Shown: positions 1 through 11,364, counted from the stretch's first letter. The stretch: 64,000 bases of DNA from Conchocele bisecta (GCA_029237695.1 CM055271.1:33228462-33292461); one strand, 5' to 3'. Translations and numbers: made by a program. The notes: generated by a model not told the origin, from the sequence alone.

Positions 1-169
1 CAGAATTATTATACTGAATTTATTACATTATCACAGCCAAATTGGCTGTGATAATGTAATAAATTCAGTATAATAAAAATTAATAAATTTATCATAAAAT
101 TGAAAATTTCTCCCTCAAAGTATACTTTGCTACTAAAGTATACTTTGCAATGTTGATGAAATGGGCTAC
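1..169. repeat. Foldback MITE, family A, right half (cut by window edge)
   Basis: A near-perfect 32-bp-arm hairpin fills about positions 7-75. It is followed by an end block with two AAAGTATACTTT palindromes that finishes at GGGCTAC (169). The same order of parts occurs in the complete copy at 34068-34373, so this is the right half of such an element. Confidence 0.8.
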
Positions 170-714
170 AGATCAGGATCGTGCATACAGTTTCTACCTA
201 GTCACTCATAGGTATTGACATGGTCGAGAACATCACCGACCCAATAAAGTTGGGTCGTGATGGCTGCTGTTTGTTTATTGGCATTTTATATTTTTCAATA
301 AAACTGGACATCTACAGTATCTAACTGAATAAACACTTGGATTGAACCCTAGTTTACATTTACAAACTTACACCAGCATTATATTGTTGATTTCAATACA
401 ATAATCTTTTACCAAAAAAACATGGGTTTTTTTCTTAGATATTCATGAATTTCGTCAATAAAAATGAATTATTTTTATTTCTATAAACATTAAAAGCTTA
501 AAATATTTCACAACTATAATTTACATGCATATTGAAATAAACCACAGGTTATTTAATTTAAAAATATGTAAATTTTATACTTTATCACTGTTTTTGAAAA
601 ATCCACAGGAAAATGCCACTTTACAAGAGCAAGCCATCATGACTGTATATCAAGACAGTCATGAAGTCACAACTAGTATTGACATTGCTAGCTCAGGATG
701 TCGAGCCTACTTCA
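170..714. other. AT-rich upstream DNA, no gene seen
   Basis: The stretch is AT-rich, with only short ORFs and no recognisable domain. It lies upstream of the first host exon. I see no repeat here that recurs elsewhere in the window. Confidence 0.4.
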
Positions 715-720
715 ATCAAA

Positions 721-754
<34 letters not shown>

Positions 755-1118
755 GTCAACCATTGTAACACATCAATTAATCAATTAATCAATATCCAAT
801 CAGTCAACCAACAAATCAATCAGACAACCAAACAACCAACGAATCAGTCAATCAATACATCAATCAATCAGCCAGCAAACAAATCAATCGACCAACAAAT
901 CAATCAGCAACTCAATCGACCAAGCAGCAAATCAATCAAGCAATCAATCAGCCAATCAATCAATCAATAAATCAGCCAACCAACAAATCAATAAATAAAT
1001 CAACATACCAACAAATCAATAAATAAATCAACCAACAACTCAATCAATCAATCAGCCAACTAACAAGTCAATCAACCAACCAACAAATCAATCACTCAAT
1101 CAATCAATCAACAAATAA
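715..1118. repeat. Degenerate AATC/CAAT tetranucleotide microsatellite
   Basis: About 400 bp of imperfect tandem AATC, interspersed with CAAC and CAGC variants. The Asn/Gln/Ser/Ile-rich ORFs across it are a by-product of the simple repeat. Confidence 0.9.
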
Positions 1119-1726
1119 TATTTTGCAAAACATGGCTAGAAATCAATTACAGCTAGTACTTATATGAATGATATCGGCTTTCAATTGTTGGCGCGCTGAT
1201 AAACGATAAACGCAACCATGAAAACTATTTAATCATGTAATCCAATTCAATGAACCTGTGTTATAGACCTGAATGTGCAAAAGTACCTCTGGATAAATAA
1301 TATTATAATGAAGACATTTGAATGAATATGTATACACGATATTCATATTCCGATCATGTATATTACCGGTAAAAATAGTGTTAGTAACATTCAACCTGCA
1401 AGTTTTAAGCTATTACACTCGAATACGCTTGTGAATTTTTAAATTGTTTCTTTTCTCATTTCTCGATGGAAGTATATGTTGTGATCACTCATTTGAACCG
1501 TCTCATCGAGACGTTCAAATATTGGGCACCACATATACTTGTGATGAGAAATTAACATTTACAATTTTCTATCAACAACATGACTTATTCTCAGGATATA
1601 ATGGGTTAACTGACGTCTGAGTTGCGGCCAAATTTCCTCAGGATAAATCAGTATTATCAAGGTGAAGGTCACTAAGGATATATCAGTATTAACACGGTGA
1701 AGGTGAAGGACACACCCATATAAACA
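1119..1726. other. 5' flank of the host gene with a family D hairpin remnant
   Basis: Positions 1448-1556 are a decayed copy of the family D hairpin (GAACCGTCTCATCGAGACG core) seen at 35770, 36726 and 49500. The rest shows no gene. A promoter or 5' UTR for the gene starting at 1727 could lie here, but I cannot point to a TATA box at a sensible distance. Confidence 0.45.
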
Positions 1727-1862
1727 ATGGAGCGGAGCCGGCAAGACAGTGACAAAGAATCGCGGTCCCCAACAAGACGAGAGGAGCCAGTCGATGAGTT
1801 GCACCCACTCACGGAAATGCCACCTATACCAGATGAGGAATTTGATGAGCTCTTCCCATATG
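1727..1862 (+). CDS. SLC44A: Choline transporter-like protein (SLC44A family), exon 1
   Basis: The ATG at 1727 opens 45 codons and one base, then a GTAAAT donor. The peptide is hydrophilic and acidic (ERSRQDSDKESRS at the start, EEFDELFPYG at the end), as expected for a cytoplasmic N-terminal tail. The last base G joins the GG that opens exon 2 to make Gly, giving ...PYG-KPLKHDP..., the usual start of the conserved CTL region. The phase match across a 39.7-kb intron is the main argument that this short ORF is a real exon. CTL proteins are multi-pass plasma and organelle membrane proteins linked to choline and ethanolamine transport. Which SLC44A member this is cannot be told from the N-terminus. 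An additional upstream non-coding exon is possible. Confidence 0.8.
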
Positions 1863-1976
1863 GTAAATATGATATGTCATATTTAAACATTTATCTTGTG
1901 GGTGGCAGGTGGGAGCATGCGATGGGGTAATTTAATGATCGGGATTCATCCTTACCGGAATCCCGACCGGAGACCA

Positions 1977-2963
1977 GTAGCCGATTTCATCAAAATTGCA
2001 AAGTATACTTTCCTAGCAAAGTATACTTTGAGGGAGAAATTTTAAATTTTAAGATAAATGTATTAATTTTTATTATGCCCCCACAAACAAAGTTTGAGGG
2101 GGTATATAGGAGTCAGCTTGTCGGTCGGTCGGTCTGTTGGAAATTCCCTTCCGCTCTATATCTTCTACACCCATGCATGGATTATCAAATGGCTTGGCAC
2201 AAATGTTTCTCATGATGAGAAGTTGTGTCGCGATCAATAACCACGCACCTACGTCCAAGGTCAAGGTCACAGTTGAAGGTCAAAGGTCAAACCTATTGCA
2301 GGCGGCAGACATATAAACTGCATAGTTTGTGTACACAACTCCTCTGAAACCGTTCAGTGGATTGATCTGAAACTATACACACTTTTTATGCCGAACAAAT
2401 ATGTTTTTTACAAAAATATCATCCTTTTAACTGAGCCATTTTTTCTATTTTTATTAAATTGATTCATTGCGTTCTTGACAAACTCGGCACAGAGTTTTTA
2501 ATCAAAATCATATTAATCCATTACTCTTGTAAGATCCTCTATAACTGATGAAATGAATTTTGAAATGTTTTCAGATTATCTCATTTTCATTGACCACGTA
2601 CGCAGGTAAAAGGTCAATGTCACACATCTCTAAGGCCAGCATTAAATAATGATCATGAAATTTTTATTCAAACCTATAAAACTCTTCTAATGTTAAGCTA
2701 TTTGTAAGTCCAACTCTTTGTGGGGGTATTATGATCACTCCTGTGATAGTGATAGTTATACTTAATTTATTACATTATCACAGCGATTTTGGCTGTGATA
2801 ATGTAATACATTCAGTATAATAATTCTGCATAGTTTTAATCATCAAATATATGCAATCGTTAGTTCTATATGAAATAATGCATTTCGGAAAAATCAATGA
2901 TTACTCCCTCAAAGTATACTTCGCTAGAAAAGTATACTTTGCAATGTTGGTGAAATCGGCTAC
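1977..2963. mobile_element. Family A foldback MITE split by a later insertion
   Basis: The left end (GTAGCCGATTTCATC plus paired AAAGTATACTTT blocks) is at 1977-2040. The central hairpin is at about 2758-2822 and the right end closes at GGCTAC, 2963. About 650 bp of another repeat separates the left end from the centre. Confidence 0.75.
2075..2738. mobile_element. Insertion with CCCCCACAAA...TTTGTGGGGG ends
   Basis: The block opens with GCCCCCACAAACAAAG and closes with CTTTGTGGGGGTATTAT, inside the family A MITE. Its interior has GTCGGTCGGTCGGTCTG and AAGGTCAAGGTCACAG motifs, shared with the copy at 31420-31995. The TTATTAT-like sequence on both sides may be the target duplication. Confidence 0.65.
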
Positions 2964-3067
2964 TGGTTTGGCCCTCATGTACGTCTTTGGCTCTCTTGTA
3001 TCTGAGATATTACTTGTAATCCTATTACTTTTAGGGGAAGGGACCAAGCGGATTTAGTGTGGTATGG

Positions 3068-3242
3068 CAGGGATTCCGCTGGCGATCGCCACTTTCGCAA
3101 TTTGCGATACAAATAAACAATTGGCGATAACAAATTACAATTTTCGAAAAAAAATCCCCCCCCCCCCCCAAAAAAAAAAATCGCCAATTGTTTTATTTTT
3201 TTTGAAGTTGCGAATTTTTTATTTTCACCAGCGGAATCCCTT
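3068..3242. repeat. Foldback element with GGGATTCCGCTGG arms and a C/A homopolymer core
   Basis: GGGATTCCGCTGGCGAT near 3071 is matched in reverse by CACCAGCGGAATCCC near 3240. The loop carries a C14 run next to an A11 run. No coding content. Confidence 0.65.
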
Positions 3243-3403
3243 GTATGGATCACAGATTCAAGTAACACACCAAGGCCGATACATACATTAAATATACCTA
3301 AAAGTATCAATAAGTGAAAAATAAGTAAGTTAAAGTTATTTGTTTTACTCCCTGTTATAACACATTATTGTGTTCTAATAGGGATAAACTTTTTGTGTTC
3401 CGT

Positions 3404-3471
3404 TGGCGCGGCCTTGAATGACTTTAGCTGTTGATAGGCCGTTAAACACCAATAAACAAACAATCAAACAA
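3404..3471 (+). repeat. SINE/LINE-type 3' tail fragment
   Basis: GACTTTAGCTGTTGATAGGC followed by a CAATAAACAAACAA tail. The same end closes the longer copies at 46110-46555 and 48529-48990. Confidence 0.6.
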
Positions 3472-3489
3472 TGATTACAGTGTAAGAGG

Positions 3490-3715
3490 TCTTAGATAAA
3501 TGCTTTCCATGGAACAGATGAAGATGTAAGGGTGGGATGAAACCAGAGTGCCCACAGGATACTCATTTGTCTGATATGGCGACTACTGTACCATACTGTC
3601 GCATTGTTGTTGAATAGGTGTTTTGTTACAATACTGCCACAGTCGAGGATCGAACCCGGGTCACATTGGTGAGAAGCACGCTGGTTACTAATTGCTCTAT
3701 TCGGATAATGTATGT
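3490..3715 (-). mobile_element. tRNA-derived SINE (minus strand)
   Basis: Read on the minus strand, the head carries a B-box match, GGGTTCGATCCTCG (around 3650), and a weaker A-box region near 3700. An unrelated body follows. This is the arrangement of a tRNA-headed SINE. A target duplication was not resolved. Confidence 0.5.
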
Positions 3716-4060
3716 CCATTTAACATGGAGATAATTTTGTGTTATTGATTGAATGACGGGAGGTTATGTGTATCATTTTAACATGGCGCCGCGCCATGCC
3801 TTATGATATTCCATCAAATATTGATTTTATTGGGAAACTCAAGTAGGTCGGCGGGAAAACTTGAAAGTTTTGCATTAATCCTTTTCATGCTGAGGATATG
3901 CCATTTTGTTTGCGGAAAATCCTTATCCCAAATGAGTGGTCGCATCATAATTATACTTTCATTGAGAAATAACAAAAATATAAATAATATATATTTAAGA
4001 AAATTCCCGTATGCCGTATCCCGTAAAGGTGTATTCCGCATGTAATGGGTTAAATACTAG
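3716..4060. repeat. Half of a family D foldback MITE, otherwise unassigned DNA
   Basis: The right portion (CATTGAGAAATAACAAAAAT ... GTATTCCGCATGTAATGGG, 3958-4055) matches the right arm of the family D element at 36775-36875. No gene is visible. Confidence 0.5.
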
Positions 4061-4079
4061 TATGCCTGTGTTGTGCCTT

Positions 4080-4300
4080 TACCTGAACTATTTGTTAGGG
4101 GGAGCATATAGTTACTTTGTCCGCCGTCCGAGTTTTACGTTAATGTTGTTCAAATTGCTATATCTCTGTGACTGCTTGGGATATCAGCTTGAAACTTCAT
4201 ATACGCATTGATCACCATCCATATTTTCATTGTATACCCTATCCATACTGCCCAGGAGCACAAGGTCAAGGTTTTTGTTGTCTCGGTGTGTTTCCATATT
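4080..4300 (+). repeat. Dispersed repeat with CTATATCTCTGTGAC ... CCCAGGAGC
   Basis: It shares CTATATCTCTGTGAC, GATATCA(G/A)CTTGAAACTTC and CATATTTTCATTG(T/C)ATACCC with copies at 54130-54350, 54900-55035 and 55050-55175. Confidence 0.65.
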
Positions 4301-4494
4301 TTCTCTTCACTGCACATACGTTTTCATCAGGAATAAATGGTTTTGAATCAATACGCATACATGCACAGTGTTTCAGGAAAATCTGTTTTGTGTTTTTTAT
4401 ATCGAGTTCATTGGATAAGAAAACCATATAGCAGGTTTGATGTTTACAAACGGGGGAAAACATGGATTTAATTAGCTAAAATGAGTACTGGAAA

Positions 4495-4965
4495 CAAGTG
4501 TTTGCCCCAAGTTTGGCCTACATTTGGACCATGTTTAGACCAAGTTTGGCCTACGTTTGGACCATGTTTGGAGATGTTTGTACCATGTTTGGCCCACGTT
4601 TCGACCATGTTTGGACCATGTAAGGACCGCGTTTGGCCCACATTAGGACCCAGTTCGGCCCACGTTTGGCCCATGTTTGCCCGACATTTGGACTACATTT
4701 TGAACCACGTTTGGCCTATGTTTGGCCTATGTTTGGAGCCCGTTTGGCCTACGTTTCGACCATGTTTGGACCATGTAAGGACCACGTTTGGTCCACATTA
4801 GGACCATGTTTGGTTCACGTTTGACCCACGTTCGGTCCACATTTGGCCCACGTTTGGACCATGTTTGGTCCACATTTTGCCTAAATTTGGTTAGTGTTTG
4901 GTCCACGTTTGGCCCACATTTTGTTCACGTTTGGTCCACGTTTGGACCACATTCACTTCCAGTTT
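4495..4965 (+). repeat. 11-bp minisatellite (GACCATGTTTG-type)
   Basis: Degenerate tandem 11-mers. Because 11 is not a multiple of 3, three units make one 11-residue peptide period, which explains the Trp/Pro/Phe/Gly-rich ORFs. The opposite-strand version with similar edge sequence lies at 53300-53490. Confidence 0.85.
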
Positions 4966-5103
4966 CCAAGTGGAACACAAACGCACTTGCTAATTTACTA
5001 GAAACACAAATATTTATGTCCATTATCGGTTTGAATAGGGTAAACTAGGAACTCGTCAGAGCCTACACAGTCGTATGTGCACACTGATTGTGTCGAATAT
5101 ACA

Positions 5104-5775
5104 GCTGTTTCCTGGGATGTTGCAGTTGTCCCCCCTTATCTTACCCAATGTTCCCTACTCGCTGTGTTTATAAACAGATATCTGTGCTGGAGGTAGAAGC
5201 ATGTGTGTAACTGTACTCATTCACTCAGGTAGCCAGCTGTTTCCTGGGATATTACAGTTGTCCCCCTTATCTTACCCAATGTTCCCTACTCGCTGTGTTT
5301 ACAAACATATATCTGTGCTGGAGGTAGAAGCCAGTGTGTAACTGTACTCATTCACGTAGGTTGCTTGCTGTTTCCTGGGATGTTACAGTTGTCCCCCTTT
5401 ATCTTACCCAATGTTCCCTACTCGCTGTGTTTACAAACATATATCTGTGCTGGAGGTAGAAGCCAGTGTGTAACTGTACTCATTCACTTAGGTTGCCAGC
5501 TGTTTCCTGGGATGTTACAGTTGTCCCCCCCTTATCTTACCCAATGTTCCCTACTCGCTGTGTTTACAAACATATATCTGTGCTGGAGGTAGAAGCCTGT
5601 GTGTAACTGTACTCATTCACTTAGGTTGCCAGCTGTTTCCTGGGATGTTACAGTTGTCCCCCCTTATCTTACCAAATGTTCCCTACTCGCTGTGTTTACA
5701 AACATATATCTGTGCTGGAGGTAGAAGCCAGTGTGTAACTGTACTCATTCACGTAGGTTGCCAGCTGTCTCCTGG
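5104..5775 (+). repeat. 132-bp satellite, first block
   Basis: Five complete units and a partial one start at CTGTTTCCTGGGATG with spacing of 131-133 bp (near 5104, 5236, 5367, 5499, 5632, 5764). The unit is close to 44 codons, so ORFs run on without meaning. The same unit recurs at 7427-8048 and 10586-10672. Confidence 0.9.
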
Positions 5776-6248
5776 AATTTTGCTGGAGGGAGTCTTATAT
5801 TGATTCAGTAACGGAATAATTGAGTGCATGCAGTTATTGTGGGGAACAATGGAATGGATTTTTACACAATTACAGTTGTATATTATATTGCTCAAATGAA
5901 TATGGTGGCATGAGGAAATAACTGGATTGTCATTTTACGGATTATAGTTTTAATTTTTAATTTACGTATTAAACAAATTTAACCCTATCAGCGTCAGTAG
6001 TATATAGGGTATGAGTTCATTACCGCGACTAAGGGGAAACGAATTAGAGCGCGTTTAGGTGACCACCACTACAGAAATGGGTCATACTTTATATGGGGGT
6101 CAAACAAAAACATGTAAAAATCCGTCATGTTGAACAAACATAACATCTCTTTATAATTAATAATAATTCCCAAGATTGGGAAAGTATATTTACTAGTATA
6201 TAGAAAAAACATTATGACAGGTTGCCATAACAAATATGAGACGGATGC
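5776..6248 (+). repeat. Second copy of Polinton left flank plus left terminus
   Basis: Positions 5776-6248 are nearly identical to 10673-11144. The copy includes the flank, the GCGTCA target duplication (5991-5996) and about 250 bp of Polinton left end. Homology stops at GAGACGGATGC (6248), where Tc1-like sequence begins. It is therefore a duplicated, truncated Polinton end, not a second whole element. Confidence 0.85.
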
Positions 6249-7154
6249 GAGACGATGATCGTCTTGCAGCCCGGTACCAGCAGACTGGGGCTGTTCACGA
6301 CCGGCAGCGACCTGGTAGGCCTCGTGTAACGACGGCTAGAGCCGATCGCTACATTACGTTGACGCACTTACGTCAACGTCGATTGGCAGCCACAGTCACT
6401 GCTAGGCGATACGGTGTCTCAGGGCAGACCATTCGCAACCGGTTACGTCGGAACGCCCAACCAATCCGGGTACGCCGCCCGTACACTAGGTCAGATAATG
6501 ACCCAACGTCACCGTGCTGCCAGACTGTTATGGGCGCGACGTCATCTGAACTGGAGAAGGGCTGACTGGAACCGAGTTTTGTTCACCGATGAATCTCGGT
6601 TCACAGTTAGTCATGCTGACGGAAGATTACGGGTATACAGGCGTAAAAATGAAAGATTCACCGATTGTTGCATTGTTGAGAAGAACAGGTTTGGGGGAGG
6701 GAGCGTAATGGTCTGGGGTGGGATCATGGGAAACCGGAAGACAGATTTGGTTGTTGTACAGGGTAACATCAATGCACAACGTTATGTTGCAGATGTGCTA
6801 AATGCACATGCCTTACCATTTATCCGTCAGCATGGTCCTGGTGTGACATTGATGCACGACAATGCCCGCCCTCACGTAGCCAGGGTCACCACTCAATACT
6901 TACAGCAAAACAACGTCGACGTCATGCCATGGCCCGCGGTCTCCCCGGATCTCAATCCCATTGAGCACATATGGGATGAGCTGGGCCGCAAAGCACGAGC
7001 TAACCATCAGATTGACAATGTTCGCGATCTTACACGGGCGTTGCAACGGGAATGGAGGAATTTGCCCAACGCACTGGTATTGCGTTACGTCACGTCGATG
7101 CGGCGTAGGATCATTGCATGCATTCATGCAAATGGTGGCCACACTCGGTACTAA
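6249..7154 (+). pseudogene. Tc1-like transposase, truncated and frameshifted
   Basis: Tc1/mariner transposases cut and paste the transposon at TA sites. The helix-turn-helix region (RPGRPRVTT, TARRYGVSGQTIRNRL) is in one frame up to about 6480, and the DDE domain is in a second frame from about 6450 to the stop at 7154. Catalytic motifs are visible: FTDESRF, MHDNARPH and SPDLNPIEHIWDE. The last Asp and Glu are 34 residues apart, so the class is DD34E. About 300 residues are represented against roughly 340 for the family. The first DNA-binding helix region is missing because the 5' end is cut at the Polinton junction. The first codons of the long frame (MRRM) come from Polinton DNA, not from the transposase. 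Confidence 0.9.
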
Positions 7155-7426
7155 CGAGATTTACTGAATTTGCCACATTACTTATTGAAATTCCATCTCT
7201 AAACATTAAGTAACACATTTCTGAGTTTTTGTGATTTTTGATTTTGACCCCTACCGCCCTTGGCCGGTTATCTCTCGAATATTTAACAAGATATCCAAAT
7301 GCAATTTATTGGCTTTGATACAGAAATGAATGAACTTGTTTTTCCATTTTGATTTTTAAAAGTAACCCTTTTGGTTTTTGATGAATCTTTCCTTAAACAT
7401 GGAGGGACGTTTCTAGTTTTGCTCAG
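6249..7426 (+). mobile_element. 5'-truncated Tc1-like DNA transposon
   Basis: The segment runs from inside the transposase gene to GTTTCTAGTTTTGCTCAG, followed by TA at 7427-7428 and resumption of the 132-bp satellite. That is what a Tc1-family element inserted at a TA in the satellite would leave on its 3' side. The left terminal repeat and its flanking TA are missing and replaced by Polinton-end sequence. Confidence 0.7.
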
Positions 7427-8048
7427 TATATATCTGTGCTGGAGGTAGAAGCCAGTGTGTAACTGTACTCATTCACTTAGGTTGCCTGCTGTTTCCTGGG
7501 ATGTTACAATTTTCCCCCCTTATCTTACCCAATGTTCCCTACTCGCTGTGTTTACAAACATATATCTGTGCTGGAGGTAGAAGCCAGTGTGTAACTGTAC
7601 TCATTCACTTAGGTTGCCAGCTGTTTCCTGGGATGTTACAGTTGTCCCCCCTTATCTTACCCAATGTTCCCTACTCGATGTGTTTACAAACAGATATCTG
7701 TGCTGGAGGTATAAGCCTGTAGCTGTTTCCTGGGATGTTACAGTTATCCCCCCTTAACTTACCCAATGTTCCCTACTCGCTGTGTTTACAAACAGATATC
7801 TGTGCTGGAGGTAGAAGCCTGTGTGTAACTGTACTCTTTCACTCAGGTTGCCAGTTGTTTCCTGGGATGTTACAGTTGTCCCCCCTTATCTTACCCAATA
7901 TTCCCTACTTGCTGTGTTTACAAACATATATCTGTGCTGGAGGTAGAAGCCTGTGTGTAACTGTACTCATTCACTTAGGTTGCCAGCTGTTTCCTGGGAT
8001 GTTACAGTTGTCCCCCCTTATCTTACCCAATGTTCCCTACTCACTGTA
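7427..8048 (+). repeat. 132-bp satellite, second block
   Basis: The same unit as 5104-5775, with one shortened unit near 7713-7735. It was interrupted on the left by the Tc1-like element and on the right by the solo LTR (CTGTA at 8044-8048). Confidence 0.9.
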
Positions 8049-10585
8049 TGTCGCGTGACACGTGCATTCTTGTACATTCTGGAATCCGTATAATTGTATA
8101 TTTGTGATGTGTGGTACTGTGTTGTATTGTTGTGCGTATTATTGATTTCACATCCCTGTGATTCCACATACCTGTGGTTTCACACACCTGTGGTTTTTGC
8201 ACACCTGTGGTTTGGCATGTACATTTGCCATGTACAATGTGCGTGTAATAAGGGGGCTTATGTTGTATTGGTGGAGATACGTTTATGCGTGTCCTATTTG
8301 CGGATTTAAATATACGTCTATTTTATGAGCAATGTTTTACTGATGTCACGCCATATTTGCCACAGACTATGCATGTGTGTGGTAGAGAACTCGTTGACTG
8401 CGTGTGCTGGTTTCGCTAGGGAAAAGATACCTTTTAGTATTACGGATGTCCACTGTCCGTGCCAGCCGAGTTTGTCCGCGTGTCAGTGTTTCACCATATA
8501 AGGGACCTTCTGTAGGTGAGGCCAGTATACAGCGCAGACCCATACCATGGTCTGCCCTGTTATGTATGCTACGGGTTAGTGTTTCTCATAGCTGGTACTG
8601 GCCAACACGGATATATCAGATCCCATAATGGTGATGTTTTGTGTCGTGATATTTCCGTAAATGACCACGATATTTGAGTTTAGTATGTGCTACACTCTCA
8701 TTTGAGTGTATAGCCGTAGGACCGTTATGGAGGGGTTTGGCGGGGGCCAAGAAGCGACCTTCGCATTGTCGAGACCAGTCGAGTAGATTTCGGATTATGA
8801 GATCTGGGTCTGTAGTGTGCAGATTTATGGTAATGTGGGGTATACCATGTTGGATGGTATTTATTCCACGAGGGCTGTACACTGGTTTGGTTGAATTTAA
8901 GGCGTGGGAACATATATTTATGCCAAATATAACCCACGGGTGACATGGCAAAAGCCATGGTTTTGTAGTATTTATGTGAGATGTCGTACGAGGGGTAGGC
9001 ATATCCATTATTCCGTGCATGGTTTCACTGGTGCGTATATAAGCGATGTCTCGCTATGTGTTGGCGGGACACATATTCTGGTTACAGAAGACTAGTACTG
9101 TATTCACCAGTGACACGGAGGATTTTGGTATGTACCTAGAACATTTTATTTCAGCTGTGATTTGCCGTTGTTCGATTCCCGTTTTTAGTCTGTTGTGCAT
9201 CCTGTCTGTCTGTCTGTGCGTATTCGTCCAGTAATTGGAGATTCATTTCATTTTTGTAGCCTCTTGAGAACGCTCCAGCGAGCCACATTGGACGTTTTGG
9301 TCCACTCGTTTGAGGGCAGACCCCAGTCAGTGCAGAGTATCGGGTCGTCCGAGTGTCCGTACGTCTGTCTGGCGCAGTGTGTGTAGCAGCTCCGGGTACA
9401 GGCCTGTATAGAGCAGTGTGTGATAGCTACCTCGCGTATAGCAGACAGTCACAGCCATAGATTAGTGAAGTGAAACGCCATACACACATATCATATCATT
9501 ATACTACCACCGAGTTGAATGTCACCTAAGTGAAACTTTTCCCGGCGTCTTAGCCAACGTGATAATCGCCATTTTGTATTATATCGGAACTTTACATCCA
9601 GTCTACCACTTCCGGTATTACAACCCATTGATTCACCATGGATACTTTACATCCGGTCTACCACATCCGGGTTGCTACAGTCGAGTGATACCGTAGGAAC
9701 TTTACATCTGGTCCACCATTTCCGGAGATAATACTACCTGTGGAACTTTACTTCCGGGAACCAGCTTCCGGAACATTATCGTTATTGACTATCATGTGAT
9801 GTAACCACATCCGGCTTTGACTTTGACATTCATACTTTGGAAATATATTGCATAGGCAATACATATGTATATCTTTGATAGTGTATGGTAATACTCCTAT
9901 CATGGCATATCATGGCTAAAGGATTGTAGTAAGACTACATATATTGTTTATGGATTAATCCACTTGAAGTTGGATTATAGCCATATTGTTGACTAGACCT
10001 CATATTGCGGGTGAGGCAGACCTTGGGACCGTGATACTCAGAGGATTACACTATCTATTGAGATACGCCAGCACTGGGGTAGCTCAGATGATTGTCTTTT
10101 ATTTTGTCCTCCAATGTTCGTTATGCCATGTTATACTTGTATGTTATTTCACTTTGATTAGCGATCATCAAAGTACTTGTGCATTCATACTATTGTCCAC
10201 TACGGGACCATTGAGATACCACATACCGAGTTTATTCGTCTATAGCTTTTAAGTTGCGTTAAAGTATAACAGTCGATTGGCTTACAACCTTGTAGTAATT
10301 GAATAGTATCATGCACAGTACAGTGATGTTCGCATATCAATGTATCATGTATTCCTGTGTGTTCCCCATGTAATATAGTGTACATTATAAGTGATTAAGT
10401 GACTACGTGTACTTATCTACTCTGGCCTATCCCTTACACTTCAACTGCATGGTTACCACTTTTCGTTCGTCGGATCAAGCTATATTGGCCATAACGTCAT
10501 AACAATTGAAGTATACTTGGTTCATATGATAATTGGGGGAGACAATTTGTCTCGATCATTCCTGACCTTGGTAATGACCTTGACA
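8049..10585. mobile_element. Candidate solo LTR, 2537 bp
   Basis: The insertion splits a 132-bp satellite unit. It begins TGTCGCG and ends CCTTGACA (TGTC...GACA inverted ends), and is flanked by the 5-bp direct repeat CTGTA at 8044-8048 and 10586-10590. TG...CA ends with a 5-bp duplication are the mark of LTR retrotransposons. No gag-pol lies inside, so it would be a solo LTR with an unusually long LTR. Internal short repeats such as GGAACTTTACATC...TTCCGG recur between 9580 and 9770. The small ORFs inside show no known domain. Confidence 0.65.
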
Positions 10586-10672
10586 CTGTATTTACAAACA
10601 GATATCTGTGCTGGAGGTAGAAGCCTGTGTGTAACTGTACTCATTCACTTAGGTTGCCAGCTGTTTCCTGGA
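10586..10672 (+). repeat. 132-bp satellite fragment after the solo LTR
   Basis: It continues the unit broken at 8048 (TTTACAAACAGATATCTGTG...), then runs into the flank sequence also found after the first block at 5765. Confidence 0.85.
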
Positions 10673-10892
10673 ATTTTGCTGGAGGGAGTCTTATATTGAT
10701 TCAGTAACGGAATAATTGAGTGCATGCAGTTATTGTGGGGAACAATGGAATGGATTTTGACACAATTACAGTTGTATATTATATTGCTCAAATGAATATG
10801 GTGGCATGAGGAAATAAATGGATTTTCATTTTACGGATTATAGTTTTAATTTTTAATTTACGTATTAAACAAATTTAACCCTATCAGCATCA
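10673..10892 (+). repeat. Polinton left flank, duplicated sequence with GCATCA target site
   Basis: Matches 5776-5996. Related, more diverged sequence without a Polinton lies at 27618-27660 and 28075-28230. GCATCA at 10887-10892 pairs with GCGTCA at 27063-27068 as the target duplication (one mismatch). The copy at 5991 reads GCGTCA. Confidence 0.75.
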
Positions 10893-11003
10893 GTAGTATA
10901 TAGGGTATGAGTTCATTACCGCGACTAAGGGGAAATGAATTAGAGCGCGTTTAGGTGACCACCACTGCAGAAATGGGTCATACTTTATATGGGGGTCAAA
11001 CAA
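10893..11003 (+). repeat. Polinton left terminal inverted repeat
   Basis: GTAGTATATAGGGTATGAGT ... GGGGGTCAAA. The first 72 bases align with few mismatches to the reverse complement of the right end. The inner part is looser, until GGGGGTCAAA matches again. Confidence 0.9.
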
Positions 11004-11109
11004 AAATATGTAAAAATCCGTCATGTTGAACAAACATAACATCTCTTTATAATTAATAATAATTCCCAAGATTGGGAAAGTATATTTACTAGTATATAGA
11101 AAAAACATT

Positions 11110-11364
11110 ATGACAGTTGCCATAACAAATATGAGACGGATGCCAAGGAAACCGAATGTATCTCGCAAACTGATTAGTGAGGTAGCGATTTCCCCATCCC
11201 AAAGAGTACAAAAACCTCCTAAAATTCGTAGTAATACGAATAAAAATGAGATAAAATCTCCTCCACGGGGATCCGCAAAACTTCGTGAATTAAGGTCGGA
11301 GATAACCTTCCCCCAAAATGTGCGAGCAAAAGGCCTGACTAAAATTATAAATGAGAAAATATAA
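11110..11364 (+). CDS. Small basic ORF just inside the left TIR
   Basis: 84 codons, rich in Lys, Arg, Ser and Pro (MRRMPRKPNVSRK; KSPPRGSAKLREL), with no membrane segment or known motif. It could be a separate small DNA-binding-like protein or a displaced N-terminal extension of the polymerase that follows. Another start lies at 11374 in the same frame and gives 32 codons (KRLAYAYTSRK...). The first twelve codons are also present in the duplicated end at 6209-6248. The opposite strand is open too (10890-11465), so coding is not certain. Confidence 0.35.
   Translation: MTVAITNMRRMPRKPNVSRKLISEVAISPSQRVQKPPKIRSNTNKNEIKSPPRGSAKLRELRSEITFPQNVRAKGLTKIINEKI

Noticed and set aside
715..1118. Asn/Gln/Ser-rich protein
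   Set aside because: Translation of an AATC microsatellite.
5991..6248. A second Polinton element
   Set aside because: Only about 250 bp of the left end are present; no internal genes and no right end belong to it.
6236..7154. Complete, active Tc1 transposase
   Set aside because: The 5' part is missing and a frameshift near 6450-6480 splits the gene. The first codons belong to Polinton DNA.
8616..9020. 134-codon minus-strand ORF within the solo LTR
   Set aside because: No domain, His/Pro/Thr-rich, and the opposite strand is open as well.
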